From contig CACHWN010000005.1 in assembly GCA_902583585.1 (NCBI GenBank), positions 23,248-87,247 of the forward strand: a stretch of 64,000 nt of DNA, read 5' to 3'. The notes below the pieces were generated by a model. That model was not told the origin of the DNA and made no database searches. It was given only the letters and a program-made list of their open reading frames with translations. The stretch is from an uncultured Pelagibacteraceae bacterium. Lineage in GTDB: Bacteria > Pseudomonadota > Alphaproteobacteria > Pelagibacterales > Pelagibacteraceae. Positions 7,888-18,283 of the stretch are shown here, in pieces. Position numbers and translations under genes: made by a program. Position 1 is the stretch's first letter; the number at the start of each line of letters is the position of its first letter.

Positions 7888-8564
7888 TGAGATCATCTGT
7901 AATTGTTTTCCCTGGTTCAAATTGTGACAGAGATATAGCTGTAGCCTTAGAAAAAATGCAATTTAAAAATCAAATGGTTTGGCATAAGGAAACTAAATTA
8001 CCAAAATCAGATTTAATAGTATTACCTGGAGGTTTTTCTTATGGTGATTATTTGAGGTCAGGTGCTATCGCCGGGAAATCTTTAATTATTGATGAAGTAA
8101 TTAAGGAAGCTAACGCAGGATGTTTGATCTTGGGTATATGTAATGGATTTCAAATATTAACTGAAACGGGTCTCTTAAAAGGTACATTGTTAAGAAATAA
8201 AAATTTAAAATTTATTAATAAAGATGTTCATGTCAAAGTAATAAATAATGAAACAAAATTTTCAAATAAATATAAAAAAAATCAAATATTGAATATTAAT
8301 ATTGCTCACAACGAAGGCAATTATTTTACAAATTCCAAACATCTAGATCAATTAAAAAAAGATAATCTAATTGCATTTAAATATTGCAATGAAGATGGTA
8401 AAATTAACGAGAGCACTAACCCAAATGGATCATTAGAAAGTATTGCAGGAATTTATAACTCTAAAAAAAACATTTTAGGAATGATGCCTCACCCAGAAAG
8501 AATGGTAGAAGAAATTGTGTCGAATAAAGATGGCATAAATTTATTTTCAAGTTTGCTAAGTTAA
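7887..8564 (+). CDS. purQ: FGAM synthase, PurQ glutaminase subunit
   Basis: 225 residues; a class I glutamine amidotransferase giving ammonia to PurL. The N-terminus has [10 protein letters not shown], and [14 protein letters not shown] is near residue 47. The nucleophilic Cys lies in [10 protein letters not shown] near residue 88. M-M-P-H-P-E-R carries the catalytic His and Glu near the end. It overlaps purS by 1 nt, and purL starts 2 nt after its stop codon. Confidence 0.95.
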   Translation: MRSSVIVFPGSNCDRDIAVALEKMQFKNQMVWHKETKLPKSDLIVLPGGFSYGDYLRSGAIAGKSLIIDEVIKEANAGCLILGICNGFQILTETGLLKGTLLRNKNLKFINKDVHVKVINNETKFSNKYKKNQILNINIAHNEGNYFTNSKHLDQLKKDNLIAFKYCNEDGKINESTNPNGSLESIAGIYNSKKNILGMMPHPERMVEEIVSNKDGINLFSSLLS

Positions 8565-8565
8565 A

Positions 8566-10746
8566 ATGAAAATTACAAATAAAATAATTGAAAAACACGG
8601 TTTAAAATTAGAAGAATATGAAAATATAAAAAGATTGCTTCAGAGAGAACCTAATTTGTTAGAACTTGGGATTTTCTCAGCAATGTGGAATGAACACTGT
8701 TCTTACAAATCTTCTCGATTACACTTAAAAAAATTACCTACAAAAGGAAAACAAGTTATTCAAGGTCCTGGGGAGAATGCAGGAGTAATAGATATAGGTG
8801 ACGATGACGCTATTATTTTTAAAATTGAAAGCCATAACCACCCATCTTATATAGAACCATACCAAGGAGCAGCTACGGGAGTTGGTGGAATATTAAGAGA
8901 TGTTTTTACAATGGGTGCGAGACCTATAGCCTTACTTAATTCTATACATTTTGGCTCTCCTGACCATCCTAAAACTAAAAGCCTACTTAATGGTGTTGTA
9001 TCTGGTATTGGAGGGTATGGTAATTGTATTGGCATACCGACTGTAGCGGGAGAGACTAAATTTAATGCAACCTATAATGAAAATATTTTAGTCAATGCAA
9101 TGGCAGTTGGGCATGCAAATAAAAACAAAATTTTCTACTCAAAAGCAAAAGGTGTAAATAAATCTGTTGTTTATGTGGGGTCAAAAACTGGTCGAGATGG
9201 AATTCATGGTGCTTCTATGGCATCAGCAGAGTTCGATGAAAATTCAGACGAAAAAAAACCAACTGTTCAAGTTGGGGACCCCTTTACTGAAAAACTTTTA
9301 TTAGAAGCTTGTTTAGAGTTAATGAAAGATAATTCTATTATTTCAATTCAAGACATGGGTGCCGCAGGTTTAACATCATCAAGTGTTGAAATGGCATCAA
9401 AAGGAGGTTTGGGTATGGAATTAGAACTAGACAAAGTTCCATGTAGAGAAGAGAATATGACTCCTTATGAAATGATGTTGTCTGAAAGCCAAGAAAGAAT
9501 GCTTATAATTCTTGATGATGGTAAAGAAAATAGTGCAAAAAAAATATTCGAAAAATGGGACTTAGATTTTGTAATAATTGGCAAGACCACAAATACAAAA
9601 AACCTTACTTTAAAGTTCAATAATAAAATTGAAGGAGAAATTCCAATCAATGCACTAGCATCTAAAGCTCCTGTTTACGATAGAGAATGGGTTAAAAAAA
9701 AACCGACAAAGGAAAAAATTAATCTTAAAGATTTAAAAAAAATTAAAATTGAGGATGCTTTAGTAAAAATTTTATCCAGTCCAAATCATTCAAATAAGAG
9801 TTGGATAACAAATCAGTATGATCAAAGTGTTATGTGTGATACGATTCAAAAGTCTGGATCTGATGCTGCAATAATAAGAATTCACAATAAAGATAAAGCG
9901 ATTGCTGTTTCGGTGGACTCTTCTGCAAACTATTGTAAATCCAATCCTATTTTAGGTGGTAAACAAATTGTTTGTGAAAATTGGAGAAATTTAATTACAG
10001 TTGGAGCTAAACCACTAGCTATAACTAATTGTTTGAATTTTGGTAACCCTGAGAATAAAGAAGTTATGGGTGAGTTTACAGAATGTTTAGATGGCATAAA
10101 AGAAGCTTGCGAATTTTTAAATTACCCTGTTGTTTCTGGAAATGTATCATTTTATAACGGGACAAATAAAAAGAACATTTTTCCAACACCTGTTATAGGT
10201 GGCGTCGGTTTAATTAAGAAGCTATTCAAACCTTTGGGGCATAGTTTTAAAAAAGATAAAAGTAAATTAATATTGATTGGAAAAACTTTTGGTCATTTAG
10301 AACAAAGCTGTTTTTTAAAAGAAAATTACTCAATAAATAAAGGTATGCCTCCTGAAATTAACCTCCTCAATGAAAAAAATAATGGTGAAAACTTACTAAA
10401 ATTAATTGATAAAAATCTCATTTTATCATCGCACGATGTTTCAAATGGTGGACTTCTTGTTACTGTTTCTGAAATGATATTTAATTCAAATTATGGAGCT
10501 AAATTACATAAGCCAAAAAAATTAACTAGTCTATGTGAATATTTTTTTGGTGAAGATCAAGCAAGATATGTTGTTGAAATAGATGAAAATAATTACTCTA
10601 AAGCTGAAAAAATATTGAAAGATAACAATATATATTATGAAATGATTGGTAATACTCAAAAAGACTATTTAGAAATTGACGGTGAGTTAAAAATAAGTAC
10701 TAAAGATTTATTTAAAGTTAATAACAAATGGTATAATAATTATTAA
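8566..10746 (+). CDS. purL: FGAM synthase, PurL small-type catalytic subunit
   Basis: 726 residues, the size of PurL that works with separate PurS and PurQ, not the 1300-residue fused form. It makes formylglycinamidine ribonucleotide from FGAR, ATP and ammonia. Visible motifs are E-H-C-S-Y-K-S-S near residue 45, the ATP/Mg segment K-I-E-S-H-N-H-P-S near 88, and tandem AIR-synthase-like halves with [11 protein letters not shown] and later S-H-D-V-S-N-G-G-L. It overlaps the following bolA gene by 1 nt. Confidence 0.96.
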   Translation: MKITNKIIEKHGLKLEEYENIKRLLQREPNLLELGIFSAMWNEHCSYKSSRLHLKKLPTKGKQVIQGPGENAGVIDIGDDDAIIFKIESHNHPSYIEPYQGAATGVGGILRDVFTMGARPIALLNSIHFGSPDHPKTKSLLNGVVSGIGGYGNCIGIPTVAGETKFNATYNENILVNAMAVGHANKNKIFYSKAKGVNKSVVYVGSKTGRDGIHGASMASAEFDENSDEKKPTVQVGDPFTEKLLLEACLELMKDNSIISIQDMGAAGLTSSSVEMASKGGLGMELELDKVPCREENMTPYEMMLSESQERMLIILDDGKENSAKKIFEKWDLDFVIIGKTTNTKNLTLKFNNKIEGEIPINALASKAPVYDREWVKKKPTKEKINLKDLKKIKIEDALVKILSSPNHSNKSWITNQYDQSVMCDTIQKSGSDAAIIRIHNKDKAIAVSVDSSANYCKSNPILGGKQIVCENWRNLITVGAKPLAITNCLNFGNPENKEVMGEFTECLDGIKEACEFLNYPVVSGNVSFYNGTNKKNIFPTPVIGGVGLIKKLFKPLGHSFKKDKSKLILIGKTFGHLEQSCFLKENYSINKGMPPEINLLNEKNNGENLLKLIDKNLILSSHDVSNGGLLVTVSEMIFNSNYGAKLHKPKKLTSLCEYFFGEDQARYVVEIDENNYSKAEKILKDNNIYYEMIGNTQKDYLEIDGELKISTKDLFKVNNKWYNNY

Positions 10747-10976
10747 TGCCTCTTCCAATTAACGAGATCAAAAAACTTATACTTGAGTCTATTCCTGATG
10801 CAACTATTGAAATAGAGGATCTAATGGGTGACAATAATCATTATTCTGCGACTATAAAATCTTCAAAATTTAATAATTTAAGTAAAATTGAACAGCATAA
10901 ACTTGTATATAAGTCACTTAAAGGTAAGATGGGAAATGAATTACATGCTTTATCAATAACAACTCAAGGAAAGTAA
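10746..10976 (+). CDS. BolA family protein
   Basis: 76 residues with the BolA KH-like fold pattern: an early I-E-D-L-x-G-D-x-x-H-Y segment and a later K-L-V-Y-K-S-L-K-G-K-M near residue 53, then H-A-L-S-I. It overlaps purL by 1 nt and is followed 2 nt later by a monothiol glutaredoxin. BolA and CGFS glutaredoxins form [2Fe-2S]-bridged complexes, so the pair probably acts in iron-sulfur handling. The purine operon apparently drives it. Confidence 0.9.
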   Translation: MPLPINEIKKLILESIPDATIEIEDLMGDNNHYSATIKSSKFNNLSKIEQHKLVYKSLKGKMGNELHALSITTQGK

Positions 10977-10978
10977 AA

Positions 10979-11290
10979 GTGAGAGAAAAAATAGAGGACT
11001 TAATTAAAAATAACGATATATGTTTATTCATGAAGGGAACGCCAGACTCTCCACAATGCGGTTTTTCAATGGCAGTATCAAACATTTTAAAACATGTTAA
11101 TGTGAAATTTAAAGGTATTAACGTACTGGAAGATGAAAATCTTAGACAAGGAATTAAAGATTTCAGTGACTGGCCTACAATACCCCAACTTTATATTAAA
11201 GGTGAATTTATTGGTGGGTGCGATATTGTAAAGGAAATGTTTGAAAAAGGAGAACTTCAAAACCTTTTAAAGAAAAAAGAAATCTTATAA
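10979..11290 (+). CDS. grxD: Monothiol glutaredoxin (Grx4/GrxD type)
   Basis: 103 residues with a GTG start 2 nt after bolA. It carries C-G-F-S in P-Q-C-G-F-S-M near residue 27, with M-K-G-T-P before and W-P-T-I-P-Q-L-Y then G-G-C-D-I after. These are the glutathione and Fe-S contacts of monothiol glutaredoxins. Adjacent to its usual partner bolA. Its stop codon overlaps the next start (TAATG). Confidence 0.94.
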   Translation: MREKIEDLIKNNDICLFMKGTPDSPQCGFSMAVSNILKHVNVKFKGINVLEDENLRQGIKDFSDWPTIPQLYIKGEFIGGCDIVKEMFEKGELQNLLKKKEIL

Positions 11291-11553
11291 TGAAAAGTTA
11301 TATTTACAAAGTAATAATCGCTTCAATAGCGATTATTTTTGTTTTTAAATTTACTATTGGTAAAGAAATATCCCAAATTAATGAAAAAATAAATTTTTTT
11401 TCAACTCCTGAAGGACGTAAACAAATAATAGCATCTGTAAAAAAAGAGTTGCGTAAAGCAAATGAAAAAGAAAATTATCTTGATGATGAGGAAAGAATTT
11501 TAATTCGAAATTTTTTGAAAAAAATAAATGATGAACTTAAAATTCAAAATTAA
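11290..11553 (+). CDS. Small membrane-anchored hypothetical protein
   Basis: 87 residues, not recognised. Residues 5-24 are a hydrophobic segment that could be an uncleaved signal anchor. The rest is highly charged and probably helical. It overlaps grxD by 1 nt, so it is the last gene of the sfsA-map-pur-bolA-grxD run. Its stop overlaps the convergent glycosyltransferase end by 4 nt. Translational coupling supports it being a real gene; no function is proposed. Confidence 0.65.
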   Translation: MKSYIYKVIIASIAIIFVFKFTIGKEISQINEKINFFSTPEGRKQIIASVKKELRKANEKENYLDDEERILIRNFLKKINDELKIQN

Positions 11554-13127
11554 TTACATTTATAAATTTTTGCTAATGTTAAATCTTCTGTAGAGAAATT
11601 CACTTTCGTTTTTTCTTCAAAAACAATTTGGCAACTATTTGGGCTACTCTTTTCAACACTTCTTTCAAAAAAGGCAACGTAAAAGGGTCTTTGATTTTTT
11701 TTATATAAATTTCTAAAAGATAAAAAACAACTGTTATTTTTAAGTAGAGCCTTCACACCACTGTTTCTATTTGAGATAATACATATTTTTTCATCTTCTT
11801 TATTTTGATTAAAATAATCAGCAACAGCTTTTGTGGATACGCCCCAATAATCTAATTCAAAAATACCATTTATTTTTGTAAAGTGAGAAAAATTATTTAT
11901 CCATATATAGTTATAAGGATACAGAATTATATTTTGAGATAAAAAAAATAATATAGAAAAAGATAAAAATATCTTAAAAATTTTTTTTGAATAAAAGTAA
12001 ATAATTGTTAGAGAAATAAGAAATATTAAAGGTAGTAAAAACATTACTTGTCTGATTTCGTCATAAAGATTTACTTCAAATACAATCAATATCAAAATTA
12101 TAAAAAAGATTGAAAAAGTAAGTGCTAGTATTATTAAAGAACTGAAAGACTCATTGACTATTTTTTTTTCTACTAAAGGAAACATTATAATACCAAATAA
12201 GATTACTAACGGTAATTTGAAAAAAAACCAAATAGGCAAATAAGTAGAAGGTAAATTTTGAGCTTTCATACATTCCCCTAAAGTAATTGTACAAACTGTT
12301 TGTAAGTGTTTTGACATATATTTAATTGCTTCAAAAAAAAGAAAAGGATTTTCCCAATAACTAGGTTGCAAAATATAAAAAAGTAAAAAAATAGAAAAAA
12401 ATGATAAAATTAATTGTTTATAATAATTTTTTATAAAACTATTTAAATCAATATTCTTTCTATTAAGTAATAGAAAAAACATTATTATGTACTGAATAAA
12501 AATTAATATCCCGCTTATTCTTATTGATAGTAACAAAGCAGTAAAGATACTTATATAAGCAAAATATTTGTTATTAATTTTTTCTTTATCAACTAAAATT
12601 TTTGCAATACTTATCATTAAATAAGTACAAATTAACCAAATACTTAAAAACGGAATATCTTTTACATTGAAAAAGCTGTGTCCTATTAAATAAGGATACA
12701 TCAAATACAATATGCCACCTAAGTTTGAATAAAATTTATCTTGAATTATCAAATTCAAAATTTTTTGAAAAAAAATTCCTGATAAAATGAATAAAAAAAA
12801 GACCGTAATATGTTTTGAGAGAATAGACTTTACTTCTTGAGAATAGATAGTGTCACTTAAAAAAAAATTTGAAATTAATTCAAATGGAATCGATAAATAA
12901 TGAAAACCAACTCCATAAAATTTTCCACCACCATCTAAATACTGGCTATCATAACTAGTTTCAAAAAAATTATTTTTAATTAAATTTTTATTAGCTTCCC
13001 AAACATAATAATCATGAAATTCGTCATGAGTAATTCCTACATTCATTGATAAATAAATGCCAAATAAGAATAAAAAAACTACAAATATTAAAAAATATTG
13101 ATTTTTTAAATCTTTAAAAATTTTCAC
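11550..13127 (-). CDS. Integral membrane glycosyltransferase (PMT/ArnT-like, GT-C fold)
   Basis: 525 residues with about 10-12 hydrophobic segments. The first loop carries I-T-H-D-E-F-H-D near residue 35, the position of the acidic catalytic residue in GT-C polyprenyl-phosphate glycosyltransferases such as PMT and ArnT. The C-terminal 90 residues are soluble and end at a K-I-Y-K-C-N tail. The likely role is sugar transfer from a lipid-phosphate donor on the periplasmic side. Donor and acceptor cannot be read from sequence. It is convergent with the 87-residue protein and lies downstream of rpsD in the same direction. Confidence 0.7.
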   Translation of the reverse strand: MKIFKDLKNQYFLIFVVFLFLFGIYLSMNVGITHDEFHDYYVWEANKNLIKNNFFETSYDSQYLDGGGKFYGVGFHYLSIPFELISNFFLSDTIYSQEVKSILSKHITVFFLFILSGIFFQKILNLIIQDKFYSNLGGILYLMYPYLIGHSFFNVKDIPFLSIWLICTYLMISIAKILVDKEKINNKYFAYISIFTALLLSIRISGILIFIQYIIMFFLLLNRKNIDLNSFIKNYYKQLILSFFSIFLLFYILQPSYWENPFLFFEAIKYMSKHLQTVCTITLGECMKAQNLPSTYLPIWFFFKLPLVILFGIIMFPLVEKKIVNESFSSLIILALTFSIFFIILILIVFEVNLYDEIRQVMFLLPLIFLISLTIIYFYSKKIFKIFLSFSILFFLSQNIILYPYNYIWINNFSHFTKINGIFELDYWGVSTKAVADYFNQNKEDEKICIISNRNSGVKALLKNNSCFLSFRNLYKKNQRPFYVAFFERSVEKSSPNSCQIVFEEKTKVNFSTEDLTLAKIYKCN

Positions 13128-13167
13128 GATTATTGATTATATTCCAAAAATTAAGATTAAAAAAATA

Positions 13168-13785
13168 TTATCTAGAGTAATATTCTATTACCAAATTTGG
13201 TTCCATCACTACCGGGTAAGGGACTTCTGAGAACTTTGGAATTCTCACTAATTTTGCAGTTTTGTTTTTATCATCGGATTGTATATATTCTGGAACATCG
13301 CGCTCTTTACTTTGTAAGGAACCATCAATAACAACAAGTTTTTTTGATTTTTCTCTTATTTCAATCAAGTCAGAAGCTTTAACTATATAGCTTGAGATAT
13401 TAACTCTTTTTTTATTAACTTTAATATGCCCATGATTAATCATTTGCCTTGCAGAAAATACTGTGGGTGCAAACTTAGCTCTATAAATAACTGTATCAAG
13501 TCGGCTTTCTAGCAATGCTATTAAGTTTTCAGTTGTGTCCCCTTTTTTAGCCAGGGCTTTTCTATAAATATTTCTAAATTGTCTTTCGTTGATATTCCCA
13601 TAGTAAGCTTTTAGTTTTTGTTTAGCCTGAAGTTGTATACCGTAGTCTGTTGGTTTACCTTTTTTATTTTGTCCGTGCTGACCGGGAGGATAAGCTCTAG
13701 AATTAAATGGACTTTTTGGTCTTCCCCATATATTTGCCTTTAATCTTCGATCAACTTTATGTTTAGATTTTAGTCTTTTTGTCAT
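13168..13785 (-). CDS. rpsD: 30S ribosomal protein S4
   Basis: 205 residues; binds 16S rRNA early in small-subunit assembly. The N-terminus is basic with P-P-G-Q-H-G near residue 32. The S4 RNA-binding domain at about 95-155 shows L-E-S-R-L-D and [13 protein letters not shown]. The last residues E-Y-Y-S-R are typical. It is separate from the ribosomal protein superoperon, as in many Alphaproteobacteria. Fifty bases separate it from trmJ upstream. Confidence 0.97.
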   Translation of the reverse strand: MTKRLKSKHKVDRRLKANIWGRPKSPFNSRAYPPGQHGQNKKGKPTDYGIQLQAKQKLKAYYGNINERQFRNIYRKALAKKGDTTENLIALLESRLDTVIYRAKFAPTVFSARQMINHGHIKVNKKRVNISSYIVKASDLIEIREKSKKLVVIDGSLQSKERDVPEYIQSDDKNKTAKLVRIPKFSEVPYPVVMEPNLVIEYYSR

Positions 13786-13836
13786 ATTTAATTATTCAGT
13801 GTTTATAAGGTTTAACTCTAGTTTGTCAATTATCGA

Positions 13837-14553
13837 TTATCTTTTTTTATTTAGCGAACTAATAATACTCGCTAAAATCCTTAATTCTTTATCATTTGGC
13901 TCTAATCTGTAAATTAAATTATTGATGTTAAGTATCATCGCATGTTTTTTTTCATCCGGAGTAAAGAATTTTTTAGCATCTAGAAGTTCGATTAAATGTT
14001 TTGTTAATGAAAAAATTTTTGATTTAGAGGATACTTTTAATTTTTTTCCTATTTTATTAAACAAATTAATATTTGATATTTTGAAAATTTCATAACATAT
14101 CAATGTTACAGAATGAGATAAATTTAAGGACTTAAAATTTTTTGAAGTTGGAATTTGAAGAATATAATTCGAATAAGATAAATCTTTATTAGATAATCCT
14201 GATGACTCCTTGCCGAACATAAGTCCAATATTTTTATATCTGTTTTTTTTTACTAAATTGTAAAAATCTAACATTGTAATATGTTTTTTATTTATATCTC
14301 TTTTTCTAGCACTCAATGAGATTACCATATCAAAAGTCTTTAAGGCATTTTCAATTTTATTATAAACTTTTGCTTTATGAATTATCTCTAAAGCACCTAC
14401 TGATGTTACTTTTGTTTTATGGTTAGGAAAAGTAAATTTAGGTGAGACTAAGCTGAGATTTTTAAGTCCAAAGTTTTTCATCGAACGAGCACATGCACCA
14501 ATATTTTCACCAAGTTGGGGTTTTACTAAAACAATCCCAAATTTACTTTTCAT
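13837..14553 (-). CDS. trmJ: tRNA 2'-O-methyltransferase, TrmJ/SpoU family
   Basis: 238 residues with the SPOUT knot. The N-terminus reads V-L-V-K-P-Q-L-G-E-N-I-G-A-C-A-R-S-M-K-N-F-G, L-M-F-G-K-E-S-S-G-L-S is near residue 115, and S-L-N-L-S-H-S-V is near 145. TrmJ methylates the ribose at position 32 of tRNAs. Its start overlaps the end of the citramalate synthase gene by 11 nt, so it is probably translated from the nadE-cysS-cimA transcript. Confidence 0.88.
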   Translation of the reverse strand: MKSKFGIVLVKPQLGENIGACARSMKNFGLKNLSLVSPKFTFPNHKTKVTSVGALEIIHKAKVYNKIENALKTFDMVISLSARKRDINKKHITMLDFYNLVKKNRYKNIGLMFGKESSGLSNKDLSYSNYILQIPTSKNFKSLNLSHSVTLICYEIFKISNINLFNKIGKKLKVSSKSKIFSLTKHLIELLDAKKFFTPDEKKHAMILNINNLIYRLEPNDKELRILASIISSLNKKR

Positions 14554-16147
14554 TTAAGTTAGCAGGTGCTTTTTCTTTGAAAAGTTTATAATCTAAACTA
14601 TCTATAAGAGCTATAAAGGAAGCTTCAATTATATTTGGAGAAACTCCTACTGTGAACCAACTCTTGCCAGACTTATCAGTGCTTTCAATTAAAACTCTTG
14701 TTGTTGCCTCGGTACCGGTGTTTAAAATTCTTACCTTATAATCAAGAAGTTTTAAATCTGAAAAAAAATTATAATATTTTGTAACTTTTTTAAAATTCGA
14801 TCTAATTGCATTATCTAGTGCGTTTACTGGACCGTTACCTTCACCATGACACTCGATCTCTTTACCGTCAATTAAAAAAACTACATTAGCTTTAGTTTTG
14901 ATCGTTTCTGATTTTGAAACGTTAACATCGTAACTTTTAACTTTTAAATATTCTGGAACCTTTCCAAGCAGCCTATTAGCTAACAATTCAAATGAAGCGT
15001 CTGCACCGTCATACGAATAACCGCTAAACTCTCTATTTTTGACTTTATCTAAAATTTTTTGAACTTTAGGATCTTTAGAGTCAATCTTAACACCATATTT
15101 CTCAAGTCTGGATAAAATATTAGATCGACCAGATTGATTTGAAATAATTATATTTCTGTGGTTTCCAATTTCTTTAGGATCTATATGTTCATAAGTTTTT
15201 GGATCTTTTTTAACTGCTGAAACGTGAAGACCTCCTTTATGAGAAAAAGCTGAAGCGCCAACGTAGGCCATGTTCTTGTTAGGTTTTCTATTTAAAATTT
15301 CATCTAAAAGCCTTGAACATTCAGTTAATGAAGACAATTTTTCTTTTTTTATATTTATTTCGTATTTGTCACTGAAGGTTTTTTTCAAACATAAACTTGG
15401 TATAATTGACATTAAGTTAGCATTTCCACATCTCTCACCTAAACCATTGATTGTTCCTTGAATTTGTCTTACACCACATTCAACAGCCGCCAAAGAGTTT
15501 GCAACTGCATTTTCAGTATCGTTATGGGCATGAATTCCTAAATTTTTTCCAGGAATTACTTTAGTTACTTTAGAAACTATTTCTCTAATCTCATTAGGTA
15601 AAGTCCCACCGTTGGTATCACAAAGAACTATCCATCTTGCCCCATTATCGTATGCTTGTTTTAAACAATTTAAGGCAAAATCTGGATTTGATTTAAACCC
15701 ATCAAAGAAATGTTCTGCATCAAATAAGAATTCTTTTTTGTTTTTAATAAAATGCTTTGTAGTCTCTCTTATATTTTCTAAATTTTCATCATTTTTAATT
15801 CCTAATGCAACCTTGACATGAAAATCCCAAGATTTTCCAACCACGCAAACTGCTGGAGTGTTTGCATTTATTAATGATGCTAGTCCAGGATCATTATCTG
15901 CACTTCTACCTGTTTTTTTAGTCATTCCAAAAGCAGTAAACAAGGTTTTAGACATTTTTGGAGGGTTTGAAAAAAATTTTGTGTCTACTGGATTAGCACC
16001 AGGCCAACCTCCCTCGATATAGTCCACTCCCAAATCAGAAAGCACTAAAGCAATCTTATTCTTGTCTTCGATTGAAAAATCTACACCCTCGGTTTGTGCT
16101 CCATCTCTTAAAGTAGTATCAAATATGTAAATTTTTTCTTTACTCAT
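14543..16147 (-). CDS. cimA: (R)-citramalate synthase (LeuA-like, CimA type)
   Basis: 534 residues of the HMGL-like family: F-D-T-T-L-R-D-G-A-Q-T-E-G at residues 9-21, H-A-H-N-D-T-E-N (metal-binding His pair) near 205, and a C-terminal LeuA dimer/regulatory domain beginning around 400. The T-E-G after G-A-Q and I-E-G-G-W-P-G-A-N-P fit the CimA/LeuA2 subgroup, not classical isopropylmalate synthase. CimA condenses acetyl-CoA with pyruvate on a threonine-independent route to isoleucine. The start overlaps cysS by 4 nt. Substrate assignment rests on subgroup resemblance. Confidence 0.85.
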   Translation of the reverse strand: MSKEKIYIFDTTLRDGAQTEGVDFSIEDKNKIALVLSDLGVDYIEGGWPGANPVDTKFFSNPPKMSKTLFTAFGMTKKTGRSADNDPGLASLINANTPAVCVVGKSWDFHVKVALGIKNDENLENIRETTKHFIKNKKEFLFDAEHFFDGFKSNPDFALNCLKQAYDNGARWIVLCDTNGGTLPNEIREIVSKVTKVIPGKNLGIHAHNDTENAVANSLAAVECGVRQIQGTINGLGERCGNANLMSIIPSLCLKKTFSDKYEINIKKEKLSSLTECSRLLDEILNRKPNKNMAYVGASAFSHKGGLHVSAVKKDPKTYEHIDPKEIGNHRNIIISNQSGRSNILSRLEKYGVKIDSKDPKVQKILDKVKNREFSGYSYDGADASFELLANRLLGKVPEYLKVKSYDVNVSKSETIKTKANVVFLIDGKEIECHGEGNGPVNALDNAIRSNFKKVTKYYNFFSDLKLLDYKVRILNTGTEATTRVLIESTDKSGKSWFTVGVSPNIIEASFIALIDSLDYKLFKEKAPANLNEK

Positions 16148-17493
16148 TTATATTTCCACTTAGTTTTTCCTTTTTCATCTTCTATAAGTATTCCTGCTTC
16201 TGAAAGTTCATCTCTAATTTTATCAGCAAGATCGTAGTTTCCACTTTTCTTTGCGTTTATTCTTTCTTTAATTTTACTTTCAATATAATCCTCAGAAATT
16301 TTTATTTGCTTTTTTTTTAAATTTTGCCATTCATCTTTAGAAATATTAAATAAGCCTAAAAATCTACAAGCGCTATTAAATAATGATTTTTTTTTTAAAT
16401 CACCGGAATTAGCTTGATTATATAGTTCGTGTATTTTTGCTATAAATCCTGGAGTATTTAGATCATCTAATAAAATATCAGTACTGTCCATAATATCTTG
16501 ATTTTTTTGTTCTTCGTAAAGTTTGTACCATTTATCAAGCGTATTTTTTTGGTTTTCTAAAAGTTCATCATTCCAATCTAAAGGTTGACTATAATGGGCG
16601 CTAAGTAATGCTAATCTCACTACTTGTCCTGAATATTTTTTTACAGCATCAGAAATAGTTACAATATTTCCCAATGATTTTGACATTTTTTCTTTATTTA
16701 TAGTAACAAATCCGTTGTGCATCCAATAATTTGCAAATTTATCAGTAGAATTATTACTGCAAGACTGAGCAATTTCATTTTCATGATGAGGAAAAATTAA
16801 GTCAAGACCGCCTCCATGAATATCAAACACTTTTCCCAAATATTTTTCACTCATAACCGAACACTCTAAATGCCAACCAGGTCTACCTCTTCCCCATGGA
16901 GATTCCCAACCTGGATCATCCTGATTTGAAGGTTTCCATAATACAAAGTCCATTGGATCTTTTTTTAAATTAGAAACTTCGATTCTATTTCCGGATTTGA
17001 GTTCGTCTAATTTTTTATTCGATAATTTTCCATAATTCCCAAAACTTGATATTGAGAAATAAACATGACCATCATTCACGTAAGCGAATTTTTTTTTTAT
17101 TAAAGAATTTGTCATTTCAATCATTCCATCAATATGTTCAGTAGCTTTTGGTTCAAAAGTTGGCTTTAGACAATTTAAGCTTTCACAATCTTTATGAAAA
17201 ATCTCAGTAATATTTTTTGTAATTTCATTAATTGATTTTTTACTTTTTTTGGATGCTTCAATTATTTTATCATCAACATCAGTTATATTTCTGACATATT
17301 TTACATTATTTCCATAGATATATTTTAAAACTCGAAAAAGAATATCAAAAACTACTAATGTTCTTGCATTTCCTACATGAGGATAATCATAAACTGTAGG
17401 TCCACAGGCATATAAAGAAATCTTATTTAAGTTTATTGGTTTAAAAATTTCTTTTTTTCTAGTTAGAGAATTTGTTAGTTTTAAATTATTCAT
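16144..17493 (-). CDS. cysS: Cysteinyl-tRNA synthetase
   Basis: 449 residues; class I synthetase. The HIGH-equivalent motif Y-A-C-G-P-T-V-Y-D-Y-P-H-V-G-N-A-R is at residues 28-44. Zinc ligands include the early Cys and C/H in H-L-E-C-S near 205 and H-H-E-N-E near 235. K-M-S-K-S-L-G-N near 270 is the KMSKS loop. It overlaps nadE upstream by 8 nt and cimA downstream by 4 nt. Confidence 0.96.
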   Translation of the reverse strand: MNNLKLTNSLTRKKEIFKPINLNKISLYACGPTVYDYPHVGNARTLVVFDILFRVLKYIYGNNVKYVRNITDVDDKIIEASKKSKKSINEITKNITEIFHKDCESLNCLKPTFEPKATEHIDGMIEMTNSLIKKKFAYVNDGHVYFSISSFGNYGKLSNKKLDELKSGNRIEVSNLKKDPMDFVLWKPSNQDDPGWESPWGRGRPGWHLECSVMSEKYLGKVFDIHGGGLDLIFPHHENEIAQSCSNNSTDKFANYWMHNGFVTINKEKMSKSLGNIVTISDAVKKYSGQVVRLALLSAHYSQPLDWNDELLENQKNTLDKWYKLYEEQKNQDIMDSTDILLDDLNTPGFIAKIHELYNQANSGDLKKKSLFNSACRFLGLFNISKDEWQNLKKKQIKISEDYIESKIKERINAKKSGNYDLADKIRDELSEAGILIEDEKGKTKWKYK

Positions 17494-18223
17494 TAAATGT
17501 ACAAACTGGTATAGGATTCATTTTGTGTAAATTCTTTTTTCTTATTTCTAAATATTTCTCATAGTTTGGATCATTTTTATCTTCCATAGCTTTTTCTAAT
17601 TGCTCATAACTCATACCTAATTGTTGAACATCATTTCTTCCATCATCCCATAGACCGTCTGTGGGAGGGGTATTAATGATTTTTTCCGACACCCCTAAGT
17701 GTCTTCCTAGTTCCCAAACTTGAGTTTTTGTACAATCAGCTATTGGAGAAATATCTACTCCTCCATCACCATATTTAGTATAAAAACCGACACCAAAATC
17801 CTCAACCTTATTCCCAGTGCCTACAACAATTCCATTATTTGCTGCAGCTACCTGATACAAAGTTGCCATTCTTAACCTAGCTCTTGAATTTGCATATCCA
17901 TGCTCATTATCAAAATTATTTAGAACTTGAGAAAATGAATTAAAGATTTTATCCATTTCTAATAAATGGTGCTCTACGTTTTTATACTTTTCCTTTAACC
18001 ATTTCGCATGAGTTAAGCTCAAATCATGTTGTGATTTGATTTGTTTTATTGGCATCGTTAACACAATTGTTTTACGACCAGTGTTTGCACATAAAGTACT
18101 AACAACGGATGAGTCGATTCCACCGGATATTCCAACAACTAAAGCTTTAGGCTTATAAGATGCGGACTCACAATAATTATTGATCCAATCAGTGATTATT
18201 TTCGCTCTTTTTTTTACTTCCAT
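17486..18223 (-). CDS. nadE: NAD+ synthetase, ammonia-dependent
   Basis: 245 residues; amidates deamido-NAD as the last step of NAD biosynthesis. The P-loop-like S-G-G-I-D-S-S is near residue 34, and the C-terminal P-P-T-D-G-L-W and D-D-G-R-N-D-V segments fit the family. There is no glutaminase domain, so it uses free ammonia or a separate donor. A strong AGGAG ribosome site precedes the ATG. It is the first gene of nadE-cysS-cimA-trmJ and is preceded by a hairpin overlapping the DAHP synthase stop codon. Confidence 0.95.
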   Translation of the reverse strand: MEVKKRAKIITDWINNYCESASYKPKALVVGISGGIDSSVVSTLCANTGRKTIVLTMPIKQIKSQHDLSLTHAKWLKEKYKNVEHHLLEMDKIFNSFSQVLNNFDNEHGYANSRARLRMATLYQVAAANNGIVVGTGNKVEDFGVGFYTKYGDGGVDISPIADCTKTQVWELGRHLGVSEKIINTPPTDGLWDDGRNDVQQLGMSYEQLEKAMEDKNDPNYEKYLEIRKKNLHKMNPIPVCTFNE

Positions 18224-18252
18224 AATTAATACTCCTTTCCCTTTTAAGGTTT

Positions 18253-18283
18253 CGTCTTAATAATTACAATAACTATTAAGACG
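18253..18283 (-). terminator. Hairpin overlapping the DAHP synthase stop codon
   Basis: Perfect 10-bp inverted repeat, CGTCTTAATA at 18253-18262 and TATTAAGACG at 18274-18283, with an 11-nt loop. It contains the DAHP synthase stop codon (18276-18278) and sits about 30 nt before nadE. No T-run follows on the minus strand, so a classical intrinsic terminator is not supported. It may instead be a processing site or a brake on readthrough into nadE. Confidence 0.5.
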
